A DNA stretch of 64,000 nt from assembly GCA_045644765.1 (NCBI GenBank), contig JAZRHM010000029.1:5998-69997 (forward strand), read 5' to 3'. The notes beneath the pieces are model-generated. The model was not told the origin of the DNA and did not search any database. It worked only from the letters and a program-made list of their open reading frames with translations. The position numbers and the translations under genes are program-made. Each line of letters opens with the position of its first letter. Within the stretch, counting starts at the first letter, position 1. The stretch comes from JAFTYO01 sp045644765. GTDB lineage: Bacteria > Pseudomonadota > Alphaproteobacteria > RF32 > CAG-239. Shown in pieces: positions 44,059 through 53,971 of the stretch.

Positions 44059-45546
44059 ATGTCGATGAAATATTTTTATTTAATTTTAATATTTTTGGTG
44101 CTGTACATAGTTTGGCAGTCGATAAAGTTTGCAATGTTAAAGCGTTTTTTCCATGCATGTGTATTAAAAAAAGCTTTGTTTATCTATTCTCTAAAAGATA
44201 AACATAATGTATTTTCCTCATATATTTGGCTCAAGGTTGCTAATCTTTATAGCGGGGTATCTCGTGATAAAAAAGAAATCTTTGTGAAGTTGTTGGAAGA
44301 TGAAAATTTTGAGCAAGTTATAAATTGTGTTACTGCTAAAAGTTCAGGTTTATCTTATGCTTTTAGGGCTATGTTGGGGTTGAAAAAAAGCAAGTTTAAC
44401 TTGCAACAATATGTAAATAAAAATCAGAATGATATAGATGCTTTACTTATGCTGGCGATGATTTATGCCGAAGATTTTGCATATACTAAATTAGAAAAAA
44501 TACTTAATAAATTAAAATCGTTAAAATTAAATAAAAACGAAAAGTATATGGTTTATATTTTGGAATCAAAGCTTTATATGCATGATACAGATATGCTTTC
44601 AGCAAGTAGAAAAGCTTTTAAGGCAATACGCTTTTTCAAAAGAAATGAGTTTTTATATGAAGAAGCTCAGTCTTATGTGCTGCTAGGTGAAATATACAGA
44701 ATTAGCGCTATGTATGATGTTTCGCAAATGATGTATGAGGCTGCGCAAAAAATATATTCTGCACTTGGGAATGTTATAAAAGTTGCTGATGTGAAAACTC
44801 TTAAAGCAATTTTGTTTATGGGACAAGAAAGATTTGTTGAAGCAAAAGAAGTGTTTGATGAATGTAAAAAGATTTTTAAGAAGAACAATTTGAAGAAAAA
44901 GTATGCTGAAGTGTTAAATCAGCAAGCATTATTATATATTTTACAAGGTAGATACTCAATAGCATTAAAAAATGCAACAAATGCAAGGGAAATACACAGA
45001 CAAATTAAAAATAAAAGAGGAGAGAGCTTTTCGTTGGAGCTTGCTTCTTTGGTTGAATATAATAAACATCATTACAAAGATGCTCTTGATTTTGCAGTTG
45101 ATGCGATGTCTTTGTATGAGAGATCTAAAAATTATGCTGCTTATGAGGATAGCGCATTTGTAGCAGCTCAATCTTGTTTTGCACTCAAGGAATATGAGAA
45201 ATCGGAACAGTTTTGCAGAAAAATTCTTAACATACACAGTAAGCATAATACATGTTTTCATGTGGCAAATGTGTATTCACTATTAGGGCTTATTTATGTT
45301 AAACTTAATGATTTTAACAGAGCATCTGCATTGTTTAAAAAATCTTTGAATATAGAGCAATGTAATGAAAGATATTCCGCTGTGGCAATTGATTATGTTA
45401 ATTTGGCATTAATTGATAAAAAAACAGGTAAACTAAACAGTGCGTTGCATAATTTTCAATCAGCATTAAGCAGTGCTAAAAAACAAAATGATGAAAAGTT
45501 GTGTGCGATAATAGAACAACAAATTAAAAAAATAAAAAAGTTTTAG
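44059..45546 (+). CDS. Membrane-anchored TPR protein
   Basis: 495 aa. One N-terminal membrane helix (residues about 4-24, YFYLILIFLVLYIVWQS) is followed by helical TPR-like repeats to the end. Clear units include RYSAIALKNATNAREIHRQI, DFNRASALFKKSLNIEQCN and KLNSALHNFQSALSSAKKQ. It resembles scaffold TPR proteins in the membrane. Another TPR membrane protein follows, so they may work together. Confidence 0.75.
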   Translation: MSMKYFYLILIFLVLYIVWQSIKFAMLKRFFHACVLKKALFIYSLKDKHNVFSSYIWLKVANLYSGVSRDKKEIFVKLLEDENFEQVINCVTAKSSGLSYAFRAMLGLKKSKFNLQQYVNKNQNDIDALLMLAMIYAEDFAYTKLEKILNKLKSLKLNKNEKYMVYILESKLYMHDTDMLSASRKAFKAIRFFKRNEFLYEEAQSYVLLGEIYRISAMYDVSQMMYEAAQKIYSALGNVIKVADVKTLKAILFMGQERFVEAKEVFDECKKIFKKNNLKKKYAEVLNQQALLYILQGRYSIALKNATNAREIHRQIKNKRGESFSLELASLVEYNKHHYKDALDFAVDAMSLYERSKNYAAYEDSAFVAAQSCFALKEYEKSEQFCRKILNIHSKHNTCFHVANVYSLLGLIYVKLNDFNRASALFKKSLNIEQCNERYSAVAIDYVNLALIDKKTGKLNSALHNFQSALSSAKKQNDEKLCAIIEQQIKKIKKF

Positions 45547-45625
45547 ATAATAAGTAATATATTTTTAATGAATTAACATTATATTTATAACCACTATTCT
45601 TAAAATTGACAGAAGAGAGGAAGTT

Positions 45626-47044
45626 TTGGTATTTAAGAATATAGCATTGTATTTGATGACTACACGTTTTAGTGTGGCTGTGACGCAAAATTTAAACGGT
45701 ATGGCCGGATTCTTTCAAAGACATTTTTCCGGAACCGATAATTTGCGTGTGGTTTCAATTATATTATTGCTTTTAGCCTTTGTGCTGTTTTTATTTCTTG
45801 TGATTATATTGTATATAAAATCGCTTCTTTCTTTTATTAAAAACGATGTGTCTCCCTCTATACAAGGATCTGTAAAAGCAGATTCTTCAAAGATTTCTCA
45901 AGAACTTGAATATGAAAAAATGAAAGAAAAAGAACTTGAACAAGAGTTGGATAAATCAAAGCGTTTAAAACAAGAAAACCAAAATAGAATTAAAAGAGAA
46001 GCAGAGCGTAAAGCACGAGAAAGTAATGCTCGTAAATTAGAAGAGAGAAAAAAATCTCAAATTGATAGTTTGTATCAAAAATCTAAGATTTTAGAAAAAA
46101 ATAATGAAGTTGAATTTGAAAGGCGAAATAAAAATTATTTCGGTACCAGAAGAGATTTTGATTGGAAAACTGATAGAGTTGTAGAATTAGATGAAGCTAC
46201 AGCCGGTATAAGCTCTTTCAGATATGAACAGACATATAGAACGCTTGATTCTATGACCGGACTTATTTTGAATATGTTTGCTCGTAATATAGATTCCGGA
46301 AAAATTGCTCAAACACTTAGAGTAAGATGTGGAGATAAAGCTTCTGAAGAAGATATTATACAATTGATTGATTCTATGAAAAATTTTATTTCATTGTGTA
46401 ATAATGGTAAATTTACCAATCTTCCGGGTGCCGAATATTTACCGACTCCTGATGAGGCGTTGTATAATTTAGCACAAGGTGATAGTACGTATTGTTTATC
46501 TATGCTTGAAGCATTAATGAATAGTACTGTTGATAAAGGTCACAGTGTTAAAATTGCCCAAAAACGTGATATAGCTTTTATGGAAGCTTCAAATTATGCT
46601 TGTACATTTGGTACTCTAGCCAGCCTTACAGATAAGCAGTTGGCGTTGAGCTCATTTGAACTTGCTATTGAGCTGTCTCCTAAAAATGTTAATGCATGGA
46701 GCCGCGTGGCAGATATGTATAATGTATCTTCTCTTGATAGTAAAGCGATTTGGGCTTATCAAAATGTTATAACCATGGGTGATGAGGATATTTATCCTCA
46801 TCAGGTAGCAAATGCTAATATGCAAATGTCAAAATACTATTACTCACAAGGTGACAATGCAAAAGCATCAAGTTTATATTCTTACAGTCATAATTACTAT
46901 TCTTCTATCGGTATAAATCAAGAATTGACTGTAAAAGAGCATGATATAATTGGTATTATAGAATCGAAACAACAAGAAGATTTACCGGATACAATTAATA
47001 AATTGTTACATGTCTCACGACAAAGACAAGCCGGATACAGATAA
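45626..47044 (+). CDS. Membrane protein with coiled coil and C-terminal TPR-like repeats
   Basis: 472 aa, start TTG after GAGAGGAAG (an ATG ten codons on is the alternative). A membrane helix lies at residues about 45-72 (SIILLLLAFVLFLFLVIILY). A strongly charged coiled coil follows at about 92-165. Then a helical domain has TPR-like units near residues 345-430 (SSFELAIELSPKNVNAWSRV). It lies 79 bases after the previous TPR gene. Function unknown. Confidence 0.75.
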   Translation: MVFKNIALYLMTTRFSVAVTQNLNGMAGFFQRHFSGTDNLRVVSIILLLLAFVLFLFLVIILYIKSLLSFIKNDVSPSIQGSVKADSSKISQELEYEKMKEKELEQELDKSKRLKQENQNRIKREAERKARESNARKLEERKKSQIDSLYQKSKILEKNNEVEFERRNKNYFGTRRDFDWKTDRVVELDEATAGISSFRYEQTYRTLDSMTGLILNMFARNIDSGKIAQTLRVRCGDKASEEDIIQLIDSMKNFISLCNNGKFTNLPGAEYLPTPDEALYNLAQGDSTYCLSMLEALMNSTVDKGHSVKIAQKRDIAFMEASNYACTFGTLASLTDKQLALSSFELAIELSPKNVNAWSRVADMYNVSSLDSKAIWAYQNVITMGDEDIYPHQVANANMQMSKYYYSQGDNAKASSLYSYSHNYYSSIGINQELTVKEHDIIGIIESKQQEDLPDTINKLLHVSRQRQAGYR

Positions 47045-47048
47045 TAAA

Positions 47049-47080
47049 AAACGGAACTTAGAGTTCCGTTTTTTATTATT
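47049..47080. terminator. Bidirectional terminator
   Basis: AACGGAACT / AGTTCCGTT stem with a TAG loop and A/T runs on both sides, between convergent genes. Confidence 0.9.
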
Positions 47081-47086
47081 GAAAAA

Positions 47087-47326
47087 TTATTCATTTGCTC
47101 CTGGGCATATTTTAGCCTGTTCTGCATTAAATTTTACAAATTTTTCATCAGCTTCAGAATCGTTTGCAATGGCGCCTTGAGGACATTCAGCAATACATAC
47201 TCCACAGTCAATACACACATCTGGATCCACAACTAATTGAGTTTCGCATTCATGAAAAGCATCAACCGGGCAAACGCTTGCGCAAATTTTACATTTAATG
47301 CAACTGTCATTTACTACTGAAGGCAT
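47087..47326 (-). CDS. Ferredoxin, 2[4Fe-4S]
   Basis: 79 aa. Two CxxCxxCxxxCP motifs, CIKCKICASVCP and CIDCGVCIAECP, bind two [4Fe-4S] clusters. A C-terminal extension of about 25 residues follows, as in FdxA-like ferredoxins, but the first motif is of the regular 4Fe type rather than the 7Fe type. AGGAGA ahead of the ATG supports the start. Electron partners are not visible nearby. Confidence 0.9.
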   Translation of the reverse strand: MPSVVNDSCIKCKICASVCPVDAFHECETQLVVDPDVCIDCGVCIAECPQGAIANDSEADEKFVKFNAEQAKICPGANE

Positions 47327-47475
47327 AAATTATCTCCTAAAAATTGTTAACATCAATTCAAGAAATATCTTTAGAGTATTTAAAAATAAAAGCAAGTAAA
47401 ATTTGCATATAACTCTTGCGAAATGTGTTTTTTATACCCATATAACAATTATGTTAATGAAAATTGGAGTGTAAC

Positions 47476-49314
47476 ATGAGTGAAAAAAGAGAATTTCAAA
47501 CAGAAGTTGCTAAACTTTTAGATATTGTGATTAATTCACTTTATTCTGAGAAATATATATTTTTAAGAGAACTGATTTCTAATGCTAGTGATGCTTGTGA
47601 TAAGCTAAGATATTGGTCCTTAACTAATCCGGATGTGGCAAAACCTTCGGGAAAAATGCAAATTACAATTACTCCTAATGACAAAGAACAAGTATTGACA
47701 ATATCTGATAATGGTATAGGTATGAATAAAGATGACTTGATAAATCATATAGGAACAATTGCAAAATCCGGTACGGCAGATTTTGTAAATAATGTTAAAG
47801 ATAATGGTTCTGTTGTTGATTTAATAGGTCAGTTTGGTGTTGGTTTTTATTCAGCTTTTATGGTGGCTTCCAAAGTTGAGATAGTTACAAAAAAAGCAGG
47901 AGATGATAAAGCTTGGAAATGGGTTTCTGATGGTTTAGGCGGATATGAAATTTCTGAAGCTAAAAGAGATACAAACGGAACCGATATAAAACTATACTTA
48001 AAAGATGATGCTAAAGATTTTACTGATACAATTTATTTAAGACATATAATCAGGACATATTCTGATCATGTAGAATATCCTATTGTGCTAAATTTGGGTG
48101 AGGCTGGAGAAGAAACGGTTAATAATGCATCTGCATTATGGACCAGAAATAAGGCAGAAATTACTGATGAGCAATATAAAGAGTTTTATCATCATATTTC
48201 AAAAAACTTTGATGATCCTTGGCTTACCCTCCATTTTAAGGCAGAAGGAAGTATAGAATATAATGCTTTGTTATATGTGCCGTCAACAGCTCCTTATGAT
48301 TTATTTCAGCCAGACAGACAACAAAGTTTGAAACTATACGTAAATAAGGTGTTTATCTCGGATAAAGTAGAAGGCTTGATACCTGCTTATTTGCGCTTTG
48401 TAAAAGGTGTGATTGACAGTTCTGATTTGCCGCTTAATATTTCAAGAGAAATGTTGCAACAAAGTGCACTGTTGGCAAAGATCAAACAAGGCACTGTTTC
48501 CAGAATTTTAAAAGAACTTAAAAAACGAACGAAGGATTATGATGATTATATTAAGTTTTGGAAGGGTTTTGGTATTGCATTTAAAGAAGGTATTTACGAA
48601 GATTTTTCAAATCGTGAAGAAGTTGCATCATTATCATTGTTTGCCAGCACATTTTCTGATGAAAAGCTAACATCTTTAGATGAATATATTTCAAGAGCAA
48701 AACCGGATCAAAAAGCAATTTATTATGTTACCGGTGATGATGTACCTACGCTTCGTAATAATCCGCAATTGGAAGCTTTTAAAGAAAACGGAATTGAAGT
48801 GTTGCTATTAACAGATCCGATTGATGAATTTTGGACACAAACTTTAACAACCTACAAAACATTTGCAATTAAGCATATTTCAAAAGCTGAAATCGATTTA
48901 GGTGTTAAAAGAAATAATCCAAAAGCTTTAGAAGGAGATTTGCAAAAACTTACAGACATTATGAGTAAGATGTTCGAAAAAGAAGTAGGGAAGGTGGCAG
49001 TTACGGAAAAGCTGACAACATCTCCTGCTGCATTAAATGTTGAAGATGGGCAAATGAGTATACATTTAGAACGTTTAATGCGCAATCATCAGCAACAAAC
49101 AAGTTTTGCAAGTACTCGTATTTTGGAGATAAATCCATATCATCCGTTGATTATTAAGCTTTCAGAATTAACTGTTGATGAAGCAAATAAACCACAAATT
49201 GCCGATATTGCAAGACTCGTTTTAGATCAGGCAAAAATTGCTGAAGGTGAACCTGTTTCTGATCCGGCGTTTTTTGCTCTGAAATTTAGTGAGTATATAA
49301 TAAAAGGCATGTAA
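47476..49314 (+). CDS. htpG: Molecular chaperone HtpG (Hsp90)
   Basis: 612 aa from the ATG at 47476, after TTGGAG. GHKL ATPase motifs are ELISNASDACDKLRY, ISDNGIGM and GQFGVGFYSAFMV. The middle-domain Arg motif LPLNISREMLQ and the C-terminal dimerisation domain are present. It folds client proteins in stress. No heat-shock sigma promoter was identified by eye. Confidence 0.97.
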   Translation: MSEKREFQTEVAKLLDIVINSLYSEKYIFLRELISNASDACDKLRYWSLTNPDVAKPSGKMQITITPNDKEQVLTISDNGIGMNKDDLINHIGTIAKSGTADFVNNVKDNGSVVDLIGQFGVGFYSAFMVASKVEIVTKKAGDDKAWKWVSDGLGGYEISEAKRDTNGTDIKLYLKDDAKDFTDTIYLRHIIRTYSDHVEYPIVLNLGEAGEETVNNASALWTRNKAEITDEQYKEFYHHISKNFDDPWLTLHFKAEGSIEYNALLYVPSTAPYDLFQPDRQQSLKLYVNKVFISDKVEGLIPAYLRFVKGVIDSSDLPLNISREMLQQSALLAKIKQGTVSRILKELKKRTKDYDDYIKFWKGFGIAFKEGIYEDFSNREEVASLSLFASTFSDEKLTSLDEYISRAKPDQKAIYYVTGDDVPTLRNNPQLEAFKENGIEVLLLTDPIDEFWTQTLTTYKTFAIKHISKAEIDLGVKRNNPKALEGDLQKLTDIMSKMFEKEVGKVAVTEKLTTSPAALNVEDGQMSIHLERLMRNHQQQTSFASTRILEINPYHPLIIKLSELTVDEANKPQIADIARLVLDQAKIAEGEPVSDPAFFALKFSEYIIKGM

Positions 49315-49343
49315 TACGAGTTTGTTTTATTATATATAAAAAG

Positions 49344-49366
49344 AAGGGGCTTGCAGCCCCTTTCAG
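49344..49366. terminator. Bidirectional terminator after htpG
   Basis: AAGGGGC / GCCCCTT stem with a 5-base loop between convergent htpG and the gene at 49376. Confidence 0.8.
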
Positions 49367-49375
49367 TTTGAGTGT

Positions 49376-49915
49376 TTAATGAGCAAGATTTGCTATCTTG
49401 TCATTTATTTGAGTAGCATTTCCGTTGAAGCTGAAGAACTCAGCAATTTCATCGTATGTAATATTGTCGCCCAAATAAGCAAGAGGGTCATCAATATTGC
49501 CGTCTCCTAATTGTTTTCCGGTTATGTCTTCCAGATCTTCGACCAAACCGATTAAATAATCTCTGCAAATAGTATTACCTCCAATGGTAGCCTTTTGAAG
49601 AGTTTGGAGACATAAACCACAGCGCTCGACAAAGTATGCCAAAATGTCTTCTTTGCTCCAGGTGCATGTGATGTCGCTTATCCATTGACGAAGTGTAGGA
49701 TATTGAAACATCGCATGATGTTCTTTTAAGCCGAAACGACGTACAATGGTGGCTTGAGCATCCATAAGAACTTTAGGGTTAAAACCATAAACTTTTTTTC
49801 CCAATACCATGCAATGATAATCTTCTCGGCTCATTGTCTCTCTTGCGAAAGCAAGATCAGGGTGGCGCGTTGTTACTTTCTTCGCAACGTACGCCTGTAC
49901 TAATTTTACATTCAT
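49376..49915 (-). CDS. Paralog pair, member A (179 aa, unknown)
   Basis: About half identical by eye to the gene at 50056-50616. Shared blocks are LVQAYVAKKV at the N-terminus, LAFARETMxREEYHCMVL, FQxPTLRQWIxDITxTW and, at the end, DITYGEIAEFFS. It is alpha-helical by composition, with no signal peptide. No known family recognised. It has its own promoter and terminator. Tandem duplication and distinct promoters recall the left-end array, but no sequence relation is visible. Confidence 0.75.
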   Translation of the reverse strand: MNVKLVQAYVAKKVTTRHPDLAFARETMSREDYHCMVLGKKVYGFNPKVLMDAQATIVRRFGLKEHHAMFQYPTLRQWISDITCTWSKEDILAYFVERCGLCLQTLQKATIGGNTICRDYLIGLVEDLEDITGKQLGDGNIDDPLAYLGDNITYDEIAEFFSFNGNATQINDKIANLAH

Positions 49916-49945
49916 AATTGATAATATAATTGGTTGTGTTCGAGT

Positions 49946-49974
49946 TTTGTAACATATTTTTTTAGTGAATACAA
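49946..49974 (-). promoter_or_regulatory. Promoter of paralog A
   Basis: On the minus strand TTGTAT (49974-49969) and TACAAA (49951-49946) are separated by 17 bp. Sequence and spacing match the promoter of paralog B, and the leader AACCAATTAT is also shared. Confidence 0.5.
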
Positions 49975-50022
49975 GTTTTTTTTACCATATATAATTTATA
50001 GTAATGGGAAATTGAAAACAAA

Positions 50023-50046
50023 AAAAGGGGCTTTTAGCCCCTTAAA
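50023..50046 (-). terminator. Terminator of paralog B
   Basis: AAGGGGC / GCCCCTT stem with a TTTTA loop. The stem is the same as that ending paralog A. Confidence 0.8.
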
Positions 50047-50055
50047 AAGAATGTG

Positions 50056-50616
50056 TTAGCGGGAAATTGCTTTCATCTTCTCATTAATACGAGGGGCGTT
50101 GCCTTCGTAACTGAAATATTCCGCAATTTCACCATAAGTAATGTCATTGTCTAAGTGGGAGTATGGGTGCTTTTTTGGTGAATTAAGTTGCCAATGTCCC
50201 AACTTTTTGTTGGTAATATCTTCGAGAGTTATCATCAAATCAATAAATCCGACAAATGGATTCCTGAAAACATTACAATTACCGATAGCAGTGTCTTTAA
50301 GTTGATTGATATCAAGCGAGCTAAATTCGGCAATATAAGCTAAAACATCTTCTTTTTTCCAAGTTCCCGTAATGTCAGTTATCCACTGGCGTAAGGTAGG
50401 ATTTTGAAACATCATACAGTGTTCTTCAATATTGAAACGACGCATAATGATGCTTTTTACATCATTTAAAACTTGAGAATCAAAGTGGTTAATGTTTTTC
50501 GCCAAAACCATGCAATGATATTCTTCTCGATCCATAGTCTCTCTTGCAAAAGCAAGTCCCGGATGGCATGCTGCTACTTTCTTCGCAACGTATGCCTGTA
50601 CTAATTCTGTTTTCAT
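50056..50616 (-). CDS. Paralog pair, member B (186 aa, unknown)
   Basis: Starts MKTELVQAYVAKKV at 50616, aligned with the start of paralog A; the longer frame to 50655 crosses the promoter. It differs from A by a 7-residue insertion (near SPKKHPYSHLDND) and charge changes. Conserved Trp and His residues suggest a folded helical domain. Function unknown. Confidence 0.75.
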   Translation of the reverse strand: MKTELVQAYVAKKVAACHPGLAFARETMDREEYHCMVLAKNINHFDSQVLNDVKSIIMRRFNIEEHCMMFQNPTLRQWITDITGTWKKEDVLAYIAEFSSLDINQLKDTAIGNCNVFRNPFVGFIDLMITLEDITNKKLGHWQLNSPKKHPYSHLDNDITYGEIAEYFSYEGNAPRINEKMKAISR

Positions 50617-50645
50617 AATTTTATGATAATTGGTTGTTAATAAAG

Positions 50646-50674
50646 TTTGTATCATATTTTTTTTTATAATACAA
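50646..50674 (-). promoter_or_regulatory. Promoter of paralog B
   Basis: TTGTAT (50674-50669), a 17-bp spacer and TACAAA (50651-50646) on the minus strand, as for paralog A. Confidence 0.5.
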
Positions 50675-50689
50675 GTTTTTTTGTAAAAA

Positions 50690-50717
50690 AAATCCCCTCA
50701 CTAAATTAGTGAAGGGC
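50690..50717 (-). terminator. thrS terminator
   Basis: CCCTTCACTAA / TTAGTGAGGGG on the minus strand, then TTTTTTTT. Confidence 0.85.
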
Positions 50718-50736
50718 TTAAATCTTTGATAGACTT

Positions 50737-52668
50737 TTATTCTCCTAAATGAGGCATGGTTGCTTCTTCGGTAAGAACTTGTACAAAACTATCCAAAGAC
50801 ATAACTTCTTGTTTGTCTGATCCCAGTCTTCGAACAGTGACTGTTTTATTTTCTTGCTCTTTAGCGCCGACAACAGCAATTACCGGAATTTTAGCAACTG
50901 AATGTTCTCTGATTTTGTAATTTATTTTTTCATTACGCAAATCAGATTTTGCTGTTAAACCTGCTTTTCTTAAGGTGGCTACAACTTCTTCTGCGTATCC
51001 GTCAAATTCGCTTACAATTGGTGCTACAACAACTTGCTCAGGTGAAAGCCACAATGGTAATTTTCCGGCATGGTTTTCTATTAAGATACCTAAAAAGCGC
51101 TCGATAGAACCAAACAAGGCTCTGTGCAGCATCACAGGACGATGTTTTTCTCCGTCTTCACCGATATAGGAAATATCAAAACGTTCAGGTAAGTTCATAT
51201 CTACCTGAATGGTTCCGCATTGCCACTCACGGCCGATTGCGTCTTTTAAGATAAATTCTAACTTAGGACCATAAAAAGCACCTTCTCCGGGATTAATTTC
51301 GTATTCATAACCATGAGAAGTTAAGGCGTTTGCAAGAGAGTTTTCGCACAAATCCCAAATCTCATCAGAACCGATACGATAAATACTGTCAGGTCTTGTA
51401 GAAAGGTAAATTTTTACTTCTTCAAAACCAAAATCTTTATAAATGTCTAAAATAAGCTTTAAGGTTCTGATGCATTCTTCTTCCATTTGTTCAGGTGTGC
51501 AGAATATATGAGCATCATCTTGAGTAAATTCACGAACACGCATTAATCCCATTAAAGCTCCTGATGCTTCGTAGCGATTTACTTTACCGAATTCTGCTAT
51601 ACGCATAGGTAAATCTCTGTAAGATTTAATGCCTTGCTTAAACACCAACAATCCACCGGGGCAGTTCATAGGTTTGATACAAAAGCACTTGTTGTCTTCG
51701 GTTGTGCCTGAATAGTTATGTGCACCATATTTATCCCAGTGTCCCGATGTTTCCCATAAGCATCTGTCCATAACAGCAGGTGTTGAAATTTCGGTATAAC
51801 CGTTATTTTCTTGACGATTACGCATATATTCAATCAATTTGCGGTATATGCGATATCCTTTATCATGCCAAAATACGGCTCCCGGAGCATATTCAGGTTC
51901 AAAGTGGAACAAATCCATCTCTTTACCTAATTTACGATGGTCACGTTTAGCGGCCTCTTCTAACATGTCTAAATATGCTTTTAAATCTTTTTTATCAGCC
52001 CATGCAGTTGCGTAGATACGTTGCAACATTTCGTTTTCTGAATTTCCGCGCCAATATGCTCCTGCAACTTTCATTAACTTAAAGGCTTCACCGATTTTTC
52101 CTGTAGACGGAACGTGAGGGCCGCGGCATAAATCAGTAAAGTTTCCCTGTTTATAAAGAGATATAACTTCTGTTTCAGGCAAATCATTAATTATTTCAGC
52201 TTTATAATGTTCTCCCATATCTTTAAAGAACTTAATTGCTTCGTTACGGTCTAAAACAAAACGTTCTATTTTTTCGTCGCGTTTTACAATTTCACGCATT
52301 TTAGCTTCAATTTTTTCAAAATCATCAGTTGTAAAAGGTTCTTTACGAGCGAAGTCATAATAAAAGCCGTTATCAATAGCAGGACCAATTGTTACTTGAA
52401 CATTCGGCCAAAGTTCTTTCACAGCCTCGGCCATCACATGAGATGCAGAGTGGCGTAAAATGTGTAAACCTTCTTTGTCTTTTGTTGTAATAATGGTAAC
52501 TGTCGAATCGGTTGTTATAGGTGTTGTCAAATCTTGCAACACATCATTAACTTTAACTGCAAGAGCAGCTTTTGCCAGCCCTTGGCTTATTTTAGCAGCA
52601 ATATCGTAACCGCTGATATTATCTGCCATCTCTAAGACACTGCCGTCAGGCAACGTAATTTTTACCAT
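50737..52668 (-). CDS. thrS: Threonine--tRNA ligase
   Basis: 643 aa. TGS domain at residues 1-62, editing domain with HSASHVMAEAVKELWP, class II catalytic core with MNCPGGLLVF and GAFYGPKLEFILKDAIGREWQCG, and the anticodon-binding C-terminus. The zinc ligands (Cys in MNCP, His pair) are in place. It follows the glycosyltransferase gene by 42 bases and may share its transcript. Confidence 0.97.
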   Translation of the reverse strand: MVKITLPDGSVLEMADNISGYDIAAKISQGLAKAALAVKVNDVLQDLTTPITTDSTVTIITTKDKEGLHILRHSASHVMAEAVKELWPNVQVTIGPAIDNGFYYDFARKEPFTTDDFEKIEAKMREIVKRDEKIERFVLDRNEAIKFFKDMGEHYKAEIINDLPETEVISLYKQGNFTDLCRGPHVPSTGKIGEAFKLMKVAGAYWRGNSENEMLQRIYATAWADKKDLKAYLDMLEEAAKRDHRKLGKEMDLFHFEPEYAPGAVFWHDKGYRIYRKLIEYMRNRQENNGYTEISTPAVMDRCLWETSGHWDKYGAHNYSGTTEDNKCFCIKPMNCPGGLLVFKQGIKSYRDLPMRIAEFGKVNRYEASGALMGLMRVREFTQDDAHIFCTPEQMEEECIRTLKLILDIYKDFGFEEVKIYLSTRPDSIYRIGSDEIWDLCENSLANALTSHGYEYEINPGEGAFYGPKLEFILKDAIGREWQCGTIQVDMNLPERFDISYIGEDGEKHRPVMLHRALFGSIERFLGILIENHAGKLPLWLSPEQVVVAPIVSEFDGYAEEVVATLRKAGLTAKSDLRNEKINYKIREHSVAKIPVIAVVGAKEQENKTVTVRRLGSDKQEVMSLDSFVQVLTEEATMPHLGE

Positions 52669-52710
52669 TATTTTCTTTCCTTTTTATATATTGTTAAATT
52701 TTTTTAGCTT

Positions 52711-53862
52711 CTACATATTAATCAATTCGTTATAAACTGCAATAGTTTTTTCACACATAATTTGCTTGGTGAAATTATTTTTTACATATTCTATTGCTGC
52801 TTTGCCTATTTTTTCACGTTCTTTTGATGAAAGTTCCAAAGCCCATGTTAAAGCTTCGGCCAATGAATTAGCATCACCGGATATGAAGTGCTTTCCTGTT
52901 TTACCGTCAACCAAATTTTCTAATGAACCGCCGATGTTTGATGCAACAACAATTCGTCCCATGGCTTCGCCTTCAGCTGCGATTCTGCCGAAAGCCTCAG
53001 GATCAGTAGATGCTGATACCACAATGTCGGATATCATCATCATGGCCGGAACATCAGAGACATGTTTTATAAAAGAAAATCTTCCTTCCATACCTTTGTT
53101 TACAATTGTTTCTTTTAATTCTTCGGTGTAGTATGTGCGTCCTTGATCATCTCCGACAAAAACGCAGAAGAAATCTTTTTCTTTTATTTTCTCTAATGCT
53201 TCAATTAAAAGCTTTTGCCCCTTCCATCTGGTTAATCTGCCGATAAGCAAAATAATCGGTTTATCTTCAGGTAAATGATTTTCTTCCATAAGTTTAATCA
53301 TTCTTTCGGCACTGACATTGTTTACGTCAAAATTTTCCATATTGACGCAACGATGAATCAGCCTTATTTTATCTTCATTACATTTGTAGTTTTTTAAAAT
53401 ATGCTGTTTGATATGGTTGGAAATTGCAATAACCAGATCGCCATAGGTCATCACTTTATTGTAAGCTTTTTTGATGCCTTTGGGACCCAACCCGTATGTC
53501 CCATGAAATGTGGTTAAATATTTTGCACCTGTTTTTTTTGCAGCCCAGTATGCACTCCAAGCCGGAGCGCGAGAGCGAGCATGAACAATATTGATATCGT
53601 TTTCCTTTATGATTTTTACCAAACGACGATAGTTTAGCCAAAGTTTAATAGGATTTTTTGTTTTTAACGGTAATTTGAAGTGTGGTACTTTTATTCTATC
53701 TAAGTTATATGCCATGCGACCACCGGCAGAGGCAACAAAATTTTTTATTCCTTGTTTTTGAAGTTCTGTCGCAATTTCGATAGTTCCTAATTCTACACCA
53801 CCTTGATTAAGTTCAGGTAAAACTTGTAAAACTATCGGTTTTTTATCTTTATTTTTCTTCAT
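52711..53862 (-). CDS. Glycosyltransferase, GT4 family
   Basis: 383 aa GT-B fold. The N-terminal domain begins VLQVLPELNQGGVELGTIEIA. The C-terminal domain has ILLIGRLTRWKGQKLLIEAL and the E-x7-E site DPEAFGRIAAEGEAMGRIVV. It probably adds a sugar to lipopolysaccharide or another surface glycan. No other glycan genes are near. Confidence 0.87.
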   Translation of the reverse strand: MKKNKDKKPIVLQVLPELNQGGVELGTIEIATELQKQGIKNFVASAGGRMAYNLDRIKVPHFKLPLKTKNPIKLWLNYRRLVKIIKENDINIVHARSRAPAWSAYWAAKKTGAKYLTTFHGTYGLGPKGIKKAYNKVMTYGDLVIAISNHIKQHILKNYKCNEDKIRLIHRCVNMENFDVNNVSAERMIKLMEENHLPEDKPIILLIGRLTRWKGQKLLIEALEKIKEKDFFCVFVGDDQGRTYYTEELKETIVNKGMEGRFSFIKHVSDVPAMMMISDIVVSASTDPEAFGRIAAEGEAMGRIVVASNIGGSLENLVDGKTGKHFISGDANSLAEALTWALELSSKEREKIGKAAIEYVKNNFTKQIMCEKTIAVYNELINM

Positions 53863-53971
53863 TTTAGTTTTTTAACCTCGTTTAGTTGCTATTAATTGAA
53901 CGCAGTTTAAAGCAAACCCGAATAAAACTCAAAGTTTTACTCAGGCTTATGCACACAGATTTGGGTTAAAA

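Noticed and set aside
53863..53971. Possible small RNA between the glycosyltransferase and the small membrane protein gene
   Set aside because: Only weak, imperfect pairing and no terminator.
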